A stretch of 64,000 nt of DNA. It comes from Candidatus Poseidoniaceae archaeon (GTDB taxonomy: Archaea > Thermoplasmatota > Poseidoniia > Poseidoniales > Poseidoniaceae). This document shows positions 8,960-16,815 of this stretch, in pieces (position 1 is the first letter of the stretch; the number at the start of each line of letters is the position of its first letter). The notes below the pieces were generated by a model. That model worked only from the letters and a program-made list of their open reading frames with translations, was not told the DNA's origin and did no database searches. The stretch spans positions 1 to 64,000 of the forward strand of contig CASIBY010000011.1 of NCBI GenBank assembly GCA_949373095.1, read 5' to 3'. Made by a program: the position numbers and the translations under genes.

Positions 8960-10510
8960 TCAACCAAGTTTTGCTTTGCGGGCCGCTTTGTTTTCTCCCA
9001 CATCACGGAGTAATCGTTCTTTGAGGGCATCGTGAAGCCACATGCCCTGTTCCAATTCAAGAAGCAATCCGTGCTGTAACAAATTCTCAGGGGGGGCGCC
9101 GTTCCATCCAGTGCTGTCTGCAAGTACTTCCCACTTGACCGGAGACTCGGCTACGGCAAGAGTGGACAACAACTCTAGCTCAGGCCCTGGTAGCCGTGCA
9201 AGAATCTCCTCGTCAAGGAACCGTAACCAATCGCGATGGGTTGGTTGGCCGTAAATTTCTAACAATTCAAGAGCCAGTGGGTGGCCTCCCGTAGCCGCAT
9301 GAACTTCTGGAATCGGGGTGTTCTGTTCAACATCCAGTGCCGAAATCCATGCTTCAGTCGCTTCAAGAGAAAGACCAGAAAGCGGTAATTCACGAACATT
9401 ATCGCGAATATGAACGTCTCTCCGGTCGTAAACATTCAGTGTAGTTCGTGAAATGAATACCATTCGTAGTGGTGCTTTCTGTGCGATTTGGAGCAACGCA
9501 CCCAAGAGATGGCTTGCCTCCTTTGACACATGGTGAATATCGTCCAAAACGATGAGCCAGTAAGGTGGTGGCCCTCCAGCCCTGTCTTTGAACCGTTCAC
9601 GAATTGTGCTCGCATCCGTCAAGTAGGCGAGCAGGCGGCGTCGCCATGCATCAACATCCATTTCCGCCCCGGGCGTAAGAGGTAATGTTTCGATGAGGCG
9701 ATAAGGGTCGTGAGATTCGTCAATTCCAAAGCGATGAAGCAGACTTGTTGCAAGTCCTAAGGCTTGATCCCATGGTTGACAGGGGTACCAGCAAACAGAA
9801 AGATTCTGATGTTGTTCCATGTGCTGTTCAAGCCAATGTGCAACAAGGGTTGATTTCCCAATGCCCGCAATTCCATGGACGACCATACATGGCCTTCGGT
9901 CATCAAACCAAGTGTGTAGCAACTTCAACTCTTCATCTCGCCCGTAAACTGGCCGTGTCACAGGAGGAGCGGTCGCATAGGTCGCGTGAACTCCAACCAG
10001 CGGCATTAACCGCCCAGGTGCTGGGAAAACATCATCCTCAGCCCGACGAATGTTTCCAAAACGAATATCTCCGTAGGTTAGCACGCCTTCGTGTTGTGCG
10101 TGAAGGAGGATTTGAAGGAGCGTCAACTCAGTTTGGAGATGTGAGCCTGCCTCTTCTGCTTTGAGTTCTAAAAGTTCACCGTCAACATTGCGGATGAGTA
10201 TTTTTGTTTGATTCAAGACGTTATGCCGTTGCTCACCAAGGGCTTTGCCGTCTTCGGTCAACTGCCAGGTTTTTTGTCTTCGCTCCACGCCTTGAATGGA
10301 CCGAGTATGTTCCTCAACCATTCCATCTTTGAGTAAGTTTCGCATGGTTCTGCTCACGTTTGGAGGATGCTGTGCACATGCTTCAGCAATCCCTGGGCGC
10401 GTCATGGTTTGAGGGACAACGTATCGATCCGCCCAATCATAATGATTCAACAAATGCAAAAGTATTCGGTCTTGAGCGGCGACATTAACCTTGGGAATGT
10501 CTCCGCCCAT
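8960..10510 (-). CDS. Winged-helix plus AAA/STAND-like ATPase, putative signalling regulator
   Basis: A 516-residue cytosolic protein. Residues about 10-100 form a MarR-like winged helix (RPGIAEACAQHPPNVSRTMRNLLKDGMVEE, then RRQKTWQLTEDG). After a linker, PVYGRDEELKLL and the Walker A motif GIAGIGKST (about 214-222) begin an ATPase domain. Walker B is LIVLDDIHH (about 320), a sensor-like VFISRTT follows, and a GGHPLALELLEIYG motif matches the helical domain of NB-ARC/STAND ATPases. A C-terminal helical segment (ALKERLLRD) may be part of a winged-helix or repeat region. The order suggests an ATP-switched transcription regulator. Its ligand and targets are unknown. It stands alone between convergent and divergent neighbours. 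Confidence 0.75.
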   Translation of the reverse strand: MGGDIPKVNVAAQDRILLHLLNHYDWADRYVVPQTMTRPGIAEACAQHPPNVSRTMRNLLKDGMVEEHTRSIQGVERRQKTWQLTEDGKALGEQRHNVLNQTKILIRNVDGELLELKAEEAGSHLQTELTLLQILLHAQHEGVLTYGDIRFGNIRRAEDDVFPAPGRLMPLVGVHATYATAPPVTRPVYGRDEELKLLHTWFDDRRPCMVVHGIAGIGKSTLVAHWLEQHMEQHQNLSVCWYPCQPWDQALGLATSLLHRFGIDESHDPYRLIETLPLTPGAEMDVDAWRRRLLAYLTDASTIRERFKDRAGGPPPYWLIVLDDIHHVSKEASHLLGALLQIAQKAPLRMVFISRTTLNVYDRRDVHIRDNVRELPLSGLSLEATEAWISALDVEQNTPIPEVHAATGGHPLALELLEIYGQPTHRDWLRFLDEEILARLPGPELELLSTLAVAESPVKWEVLADSTGWNGAPPENLLQHGLLLELEQGMWLHDALKERLLRDVGENKAARKAKLG

Positions 10511-10618
10511 GAATAAGGACAGGCGCCATCTTGTTCAAGACTTTGTGCGTTAGTTTGATGATGTTTTGTTTGAGCATTGAAACAATAAACCCTTTATGTT
10601 GAAATTATTCCCAAGAGT

Positions 10619-13600
10619 ATGGCTCCCTACCGGACAGGCTCTTTCAAAAAGAAAAACCGTTCCGCATTTCTTTCTTTTCTCTTCATCGCCTCCTTGTTCC
10701 TTCCAATGGCTCTTGCAGCCGACTCGGATGGAGACGGCGTCCAAGACAGTTCGGATGATTGTCCATGGGCAGCAGGAACCTCTACGGTTGACAAGGACGG
10801 TTGCCCAGACCGTGACGGGGATGGAACTTCCGACTTTAATGACGGGTGGGCAATTGGAAACCCTAATTTTCAAAATGAATTTACAACCAGTTCCAGCAAC
10901 GATTACTACGGCGTGGATTTTTCTCCAAATGGTGAATTTATCGTAACCGGTTCAGAGGATGATTTTGTCCGCATTTGGAATGCGAGTACTTGGACCAATG
11001 TTCGTTCTGTTAACACAGGAACGAACGTCAATGGTGTTGACTTTTCTCCGGACGGACAATATGTGGCAGCGGCTCTCGATGACGATACCATTGGTATTTA
11101 CTATAGCAGTAATCTCACCTCCATTCATGGCGCCATCAGCGTAGATGTTGGCGGTTCAGACCAAGTCAATAGCGTGGAATTTTCACCTGACAGTTCAAGT
11201 GTAGCCGTTGCCATCGGCCGCTCAGGAAATAGCGGTACAAATGGAGAAGTTGCAGTCATCAATGTCATCACTGGGACTGAACTCTATGCTGTGAACCCTA
11301 ACGGTGAAGATCGTTTCTACGACCTAGCGTGGTCCCCGGATGGAATGCATATGGCTCTTGCAGGAAACGGCGACATTTACATTGTCAATACCACAACAAG
11401 AGCGACCACTTGGACCATCACAAATCCACCGGAGGCAGTGAATGCCATTGCGTGGTCTCCAGATGGCAATTTTATCTCGATGTGTGGGGGCTGGGAAGGT
11501 CAATCTGCTAGCTTTGACATGTATCAATACGGCAGCGGTTCTTGGTCAAGAATTTGGGAAAAAACCATTTCAACATCGTGTGCTTCAACCACTTTTTCCA
11601 ATGACGGATCTCAAGTTATTGCCGGCATGTATTGGTATCAAGCAGACGGTGCAACTGCGAGGGTATATCAGTCATACACTGGAAATCAAGTTGACTCCTT
11701 TAACGCCCCACGCCCAGGTGCATGCACCTCTGGCAACAACAACAATTGCGGTACGATTTACGGGGTAGCGTGGAGTCCTGATAGCACACACATCGTCACA
11801 GCGCACGGTAGAAATGACGAAGGCGTTTACTATTGGTTTGCTGACATTGATGCCGATAATGATGGATACAATACCACGGACCAAGGCGATGGCGTCGTTG
11901 ATATCTTCCCCGAAGACGGCACTCAATGGGACGATACAGATGGCGACGGATTCGGCGATAATCCATCCCCTGCTAACGAACCTGATTCTTGCCCAATTAT
12001 CCCAGGCACCTCAAACAAAGACCGCTTTGGCTGCCCAGATGGCGACGGTGATGGCTGGTCGGATGCCGGCGATTGGGCTCCAGCAGATGTCAAGCAGTGG
12101 GCTGATAGTGACAGTGACGGTTACGGCGACAATTACTACTTTGACCTCAATGAATACCAACTCCATCTCAATCAAACCGGAGATGCATTCCCGAATGAAG
12201 CTACACAGTGGAATGATACAGACGGAGATGGCTACGGAGACAATTACGAAAATGTTTCATGGGACATACTACGCCCTAGTTTCTGGCCTGGGCTCTTGCT
12301 TTCAAGCGCCAATCAACCGGATGCTTTCCCACTTGAGCGATCACAATATCTAGACAGCGATGGAGATTGGGTTGGAGACAATCCAAACAGCGACCGTCCA
12401 GACGGTTGCCCTTACACGTGGGGCGATTCGATTTACGACCGTCTTGGCTGTGTAGACACTGACGGAGATGGATATTCAGACCCTACGCCGGGATGGCCTG
12501 CTAAATCCGATTGCTATGGTGCAGATGCCTTCCCCAACGACATCACGCAGTGGTGCGACGAAGATAACGATGGATTTGGCAGCAATGCAACAGGAAACGA
12601 TTCTGATGATTGCCCTTCAGACTCCGGCACCTCATCTGTCGACCGAAGAGGTTGTCCAGATAGAGATGGTGACGGTTATTCCAATGCAGGAGACCCGTTC
12701 CCAGACGACGCAACACAATGGGCAGATCGTGACGGAGACAATCGCGGTGACAACCCTAACGGAACCAATGCAGACGCTTTCCCAGACGACACCAGTCAAT
12801 GGAAAGACAGCGACGGTGATGGTTACGGCGACAATCCCGGAGGAAACAATGGGGATGCATTCTGGGATGACAGCACCCAGTGGGCGGATGAAGACGGCGA
12901 TGGTTATGGTGACAATGCTGACGGAACCTACGGTGATGTTTGCCCGTTAGAATACGGAGAATCCAACCTCGCCATAACTCGGGGTTGCCCCGATACTGAC
13001 CTCGACGGCTACACAGACCCCGTTGACGCTTTCCCAGATGACCCGTTCCAGTGGGCTGACACCGACGGTGACGGCTACGGCGATAACGTCAAAGTACCCA
13101 GTGGCGATGACTGCGTAGATGTCGCAGGGACTTCGTTTGAGATGGCTCGTCAAGGTTGTCCTGACGCCGACGGTGATGGTTACGCCGATGTTGACGATGC
13201 ATTCCCGAACGATGCGGACCAGTATCTTGACACCGACGGCGATGGTTACGGCGACAATTACTTCTTTGTCAATGAAACAGTTGCGGACAAAGATAACCCA
13301 GGAGCGTTCCTCATTATCCGAAATCAGAGCGGCGATGCATTCCCGAACATTGTAAGTCAATGGTCGGATGTTGATGGCGATGGATGGGGCGACAATCTCA
13401 GCAGTTTCAACAGAGTTGACAATTTCCCATACCAGTCCTCACAGTGGAACGATTTTGATGGTGATGGCTATGGAGATAACACATTTTACACTCCACTCTA
13501 CAGCGATGAAAATGCAACCCCAGTCCCTGCATTCCAGCCCGATGAGTGCGCCAAGGAACCAGGAACATCAACCATCGATGTCTTTGGTTGCGTAGATTCT

Positions 13601-14077
13601 GATGGTGACGGAGTTTCAGATTTGAACGACCCATGTGTTTGGGACCCAGAAATCTTTGAAGGCGCTCGTAGTATCGTCACATGTGGCATTAAGAGCGATC
13701 CGAGCATCACCAATAACGGCGATGAGGACTCGGACACTCTCCTTTCTGGCAACTTGAATACTCTCACAATAATGGGTGGAGCGATCATCTTCCTCCTTGC
13801 GCTCATCTTCGTTGCTCAACTTGCAAAGACCGCAGGAAAGCGACGAGCCGTTCAACTAAAGCGGGATGAGCAGATGGTCCATGATGCGTTTGGTGAAGAA
13901 GAAGAACGCAAGCAAGCTTGGATTCAGCATTATCTTACTGAAGGGAACTATGCAGAAGCACGTGCATTGGGCTGGGAAGGAGATGAAATTCCAGAATGGA
14001 AACGCTATGAAATGCAGCAACAAGTAGCTCAAGAAGCAGCAATACCAACCATGCTAAGCCTTGACGATGTACTTTGA
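10619..14077 (+). CDS. Large surface protein: seven-bladed propeller plus calcium-binding type-3 repeats, membrane anchored
   Basis: A 1152-residue exported protein. Signal peptide at residues 1-33 (hydrophobic SAFLSFLFIASLFLPMALA). A short Asp-rich repeat is followed by seven WD40-like blades between about 95 and 405, each with (V/L)xFSPDG or AWSPDG strands. Residues about 410-1040 carry roughly twelve Asp-rich units of the form DTDGDGYGDN, mostly spaced by DAFPxDxTQW; such thrombospondin type-3-like loops bind calcium. A membrane helix near 1045-1065 (IMGGAIIFLLALIFVAQLA) precedes a charged cytosolic tail of about 85 residues. Paired cysteines in the CP and GC motifs could form disulfides. 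The next gene overlaps its end. A role in adhesion, sensing or capture of substrate is possible but unproven. Confidence 0.82.
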   Translation: MAPYRTGSFKKKNRSAFLSFLFIASLFLPMALAADSDGDGVQDSSDDCPWAAGTSTVDKDGCPDRDGDGTSDFNDGWAIGNPNFQNEFTTSSSNDYYGVDFSPNGEFIVTGSEDDFVRIWNASTWTNVRSVNTGTNVNGVDFSPDGQYVAAALDDDTIGIYYSSNLTSIHGAISVDVGGSDQVNSVEFSPDSSSVAVAIGRSGNSGTNGEVAVINVITGTELYAVNPNGEDRFYDLAWSPDGMHMALAGNGDIYIVNTTTRATTWTITNPPEAVNAIAWSPDGNFISMCGGWEGQSASFDMYQYGSGSWSRIWEKTISTSCASTTFSNDGSQVIAGMYWYQADGATARVYQSYTGNQVDSFNAPRPGACTSGNNNNCGTIYGVAWSPDSTHIVTAHGRNDEGVYYWFADIDADNDGYNTTDQGDGVVDIFPEDGTQWDDTDGDGFGDNPSPANEPDSCPIIPGTSNKDRFGCPDGDGDGWSDAGDWAPADVKQWADSDSDGYGDNYYFDLNEYQLHLNQTGDAFPNEATQWNDTDGDGYGDNYENVSWDILRPSFWPGLLLSSANQPDAFPLERSQYLDSDGDWVGDNPNSDRPDGCPYTWGDSIYDRLGCVDTDGDGYSDPTPGWPAKSDCYGADAFPNDITQWCDEDNDGFGSNATGNDSDDCPSDSGTSSVDRRGCPDRDGDGYSNAGDPFPDDATQWADRDGDNRGDNPNGTNADAFPDDTSQWKDSDGDGYGDNPGGNNGDAFWDDSTQWADEDGDGYGDNADGTYGDVCPLEYGESNLAITRGCPDTDLDGYTDPVDAFPDDPFQWADTDGDGYGDNVKVPSGDDCVDVAGTSFEMARQGCPDADGDGYADVDDAFPNDADQYLDTDGDGYGDNYFFVNETVADKDNPGAFLIIRNQSGDAFPNIVSQWSDVDGDGWGDNLSSFNRVDNFPYQSSQWNDFDGDGYGDNTFYTPLYSDENATPVPAFQPDECAKEPGTSTIDVFGCVDSDGDGVSDLNDPCVWDPEIFEGARSIVTCGIKSDPSITNNGDEDSDTLLSGNLNTLTIMGGAIIFLLALIFVAQLAKTAGKRRAVQLKRDEQMVHDAFGEEEERKQAWIQHYLTEGNYAEARALGWEGDEIPEWKRYEMQQQVAQEAAIPTMLSLDDVL

Positions 14078-14132
14078 GTTACACATAGAATGTACCGCTG
14101 ACCTTTCAAGGGATGAGCATCACTCATTTCGC

Positions 14133-16697
14133 ATGGGCGAGAGGGCGACAGGCCGCGTATCTCTTTTGGTAGGGATTCTCCTTGCCTCCCTACTCGTTGG
14201 CTTTTCTTCAGCGGATCCTGCGGACCTCTCGCTTCAAGCAACGCTCAACGAACCCGAAGACCAGTCGTGGTACAGCCCAGAACAACTGCTTTCTGTATCA
14301 ACAGCCTTTGTTAATTCAGGTCCTTCAGTTTCGTTTGATAATGACCCTTCATGTGATATTGTTCTGAATGTTTACTCGTCCACAGGAGAGCAAGTTCATG
14401 ATGGCAGTGAAGATTGTAGAGGCCTTTCCCGAGGCATCGACCTTTTCGCTGGAGAAACCAAAACCATGAACACCTTGGAATGGGACATGAAAAATGAACT
14501 AAATCAATGGCTTCCAAGCGGTTTTTACACCGTAGAAGCATACCACCCTTCTACCGGATTAAATGATACGAAGAATGTTCGAATTCAAACACCTGTCATC
14601 CTTCCTAACGACCTTGTGTTTTCAGTTACCAAGAACCAACGTACCACCGACTCATCAGGTCCTTCGCTCATTTCAGTGAACCTCAACAATCCAACCTCAG
14701 ACAGTATAGAGCTCTCATCCGTGGGTCCATGTTTCATTGAAGTTGAATTTGAAACCCTCCGCTCAATTGGAATGGAATGCTTCGCAGGGGTCAGCCTCAT
14801 CATGCCTGGGGAACAGTTGTTTGTTGGCCACGTGCTGCTTGAGCCTCAAGTGGAAACCAATGTGACCCTTTCCATCCCAGGTAATGACTTCCAATATTCA
14901 ACCTTAGTTTCAGGGAATGAAGTTCCTCTTCAGAGCGTAGAAGCGCTGCTCTCTATTGATCGTGCAGGCCGCACACTTAACGACTATTCCCGCGGAGAAA
15001 TGCTCGCGATGACACTGGATATGACCAGCACAAACAGTGCTGACCAAACTCTGGAATTTACATCTACATGTAAGGCTGAAATGTGGATTGTTGATGACTT
15101 TGGAACAGTTGTCTTTGACAGTAGGATCGAAAACCCTTGTAGTGAAATTGATTTGGAGATGGAACTCGCATCAGAAAGCCCACTTAATTTCCCACTACCT
15201 CAATGGAGCTTCTTCAAATCAGACGGATGCCTTGTGTCTCCGGGTACCTTTACCGTGATTGTTGAAATGCCACAATTTGCGTTGAGTACGAGCACAATCA
15301 TACACTACACGGACATGGTGGAGAATCCATGTACTCTTAACTCGGACTTGACACTCATCCCTATGATTACAGCGAACGACGAAACGTCGGTAGATTTTGC
15401 TGTGGGTGTGGAAAACGATAACGAAGAGATGTACTTGCGAATGGTCAACCCATGTACCTACACACTCACCTTCTACGACCAAAATCAAGCTCTCACCCAT
15501 CAACTCCAAACCTTGTGTAACGATTATTCTGGCCGAAAAATTTTGTTGAATTCGGGCTCTGAAAACACACCGTTCCAAACGGTCCCTGTTGCTATGATTC
15601 AAGAGGGAATGCCCATTATCCCCGATGGAATTTATACTCTAGAAATCGCTATTGAGAGTTCCCCCCGCATTACACACACCGTCCAGTTTGAGTGGCCGAT
15701 GACAGACGATTCATCGCAAACTCAAGAGGAAGTTGAATCCAGTGAAACCTTTGAATTAACGGGGACATGGAGCGGTATCCTTACCGAACAAGGGACCTGC
15801 TGGGTTTTGAACGCTAATGAGGAACAATACCTATTGTCTCACGCACGGGGATTAGCCTCATGGCAACCGACTTCTGAAGTTGAAGGAGTTTACGTTGTCT
15901 TCACTGAAACCTCTTCGCCATCATGTACGGGCTTCAATGCCCCATCAGTTGGAATTGTTGAGGTTGTGATGGAACAAACTCCTCAGTCCAACGTAGAAGA
16001 GGACTCAGAAGAAACAAACCTGATTGTCCCTATTTCTGAAACAACTCCTCCATCCGTTGTTACGGCTTTGAGCGTGGTTGCGACAACATCAATTCTTTCG
16101 TTGATTTTTATCGTGGCTGCTTCAAATGAAAGCCTACGAATTCCCTCAACTTTGGCTGGACTTTGGTTCCTCGGGCTGCTTGGAAAAACTCACGAAACTA
16201 CTGATGGAAGATACCAACGAGGACGATTGATGGGTTACCTAACTGCAAACCCAGGGTGTCATTTCCGCGCACTCATGGCCGCTTTGGATATGAGCAACGG
16301 CCAAATCACTCACCATCTTCGAATTCTCGAAGCCGAAGAGAACGTTTGGAGGAAAAAAGATGGACGTCTTGTCCGATTCTATCCCTTCACCAATCAACTT
16401 CATCCGAACATGGTTGATGACGACCTCCCAGTCCCGCCTCTTTCCCCCGACCCCAACAGTCTCCAAGGAAAAATCCTGAGCCTCTTGGATGAAGACGGCC
16501 AGTTGGGTGGATTCCCAACGCAGGCGGAACTTGCAAAACGACTTGAGAAGAGTCAGCAGTTGATTTCTCACCATCTCCGCACATTGCAGAAATATGGCCT
16601 GGTTGAACGCCGTAAAATGGGTGTCAAAAATCGATACAAACTCACTCGTGAGGCAATTTTCCTGTTGGAAACCAATACGGATTTTTCCAAAGACTGA
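14133..16697 (+). CDS. Membrane-anchored regulator: large ectodomain, one helix, two cytosolic winged helices
   Basis: About 854 residues from ATG 14133; an upstream in-frame start at 14061 would overlap the previous gene. Signal or signal-anchor segment VSLLVGILLASLLVG is followed by a cysteine-containing ectodomain of about 600 residues with repeated beta-rich units. The first (NVYSSTGEQVHDGSEDC..GETKTMNTLEWD..LPSGFYTVEA) resembles the BsuPI fold by eye. A membrane helix lies near 16045-16115. The cytosolic part has two ArsR/MarR-type winged helices: one at about 16215-16385 (QITHHLRILEAEENVW..GRLVRFYP) and one at 16460-16640 (QQLISHHLRTLQKYGLVE). The layout is that of a one-component transmembrane transcription factor. 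Signal and promoters are unknown; it adjoins the propeller protein on the same strand. Confidence 0.75.
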   Translation: MGERATGRVSLLVGILLASLLVGFSSADPADLSLQATLNEPEDQSWYSPEQLLSVSTAFVNSGPSVSFDNDPSCDIVLNVYSSTGEQVHDGSEDCRGLSRGIDLFAGETKTMNTLEWDMKNELNQWLPSGFYTVEAYHPSTGLNDTKNVRIQTPVILPNDLVFSVTKNQRTTDSSGPSLISVNLNNPTSDSIELSSVGPCFIEVEFETLRSIGMECFAGVSLIMPGEQLFVGHVLLEPQVETNVTLSIPGNDFQYSTLVSGNEVPLQSVEALLSIDRAGRTLNDYSRGEMLAMTLDMTSTNSADQTLEFTSTCKAEMWIVDDFGTVVFDSRIENPCSEIDLEMELASESPLNFPLPQWSFFKSDGCLVSPGTFTVIVEMPQFALSTSTIIHYTDMVENPCTLNSDLTLIPMITANDETSVDFAVGVENDNEEMYLRMVNPCTYTLTFYDQNQALTHQLQTLCNDYSGRKILLNSGSENTPFQTVPVAMIQEGMPIIPDGIYTLEIAIESSPRITHTVQFEWPMTDDSSQTQEEVESSETFELTGTWSGILTEQGTCWVLNANEEQYLLSHARGLASWQPTSEVEGVYVVFTETSSPSCTGFNAPSVGIVEVVMEQTPQSNVEEDSEETNLIVPISETTPPSVVTALSVVATTSILSLIFIVAASNESLRIPSTLAGLWFLGLLGKTHETTDGRYQRGRLMGYLTANPGCHFRALMAALDMSNGQITHHLRILEAEENVWRKKDGRLVRFYPFTNQLHPNMVDDDLPVPPLSPDPNSLQGKILSLLDEDGQLGGFPTQAELAKRLEKSQQLISHHLRTLQKYGLVERRKMGVKNRYKLTREAIFLLETNTDFSKD

Positions 16698-16815
16698 GTC
16701 AGTGTACCGGCTGTTTAGAGACTCAATTTGAACGCACCATTTTCGCTTGTCTAGAGCGGGGATTTGATAGCGTGAAGGCGGCTGGCCAAAATCGTCCAGT
16801 GGACGGTGAACACGA

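Noticed and set aside
11800-13500. Periodic near-identical DNA units, possible CRISPR or satellite
   Set aside because: The period is set by in-frame Asp-rich protein repeats (DTDGDGYGDN) inside a long gene; no fixed spacers or palindromic repeats.
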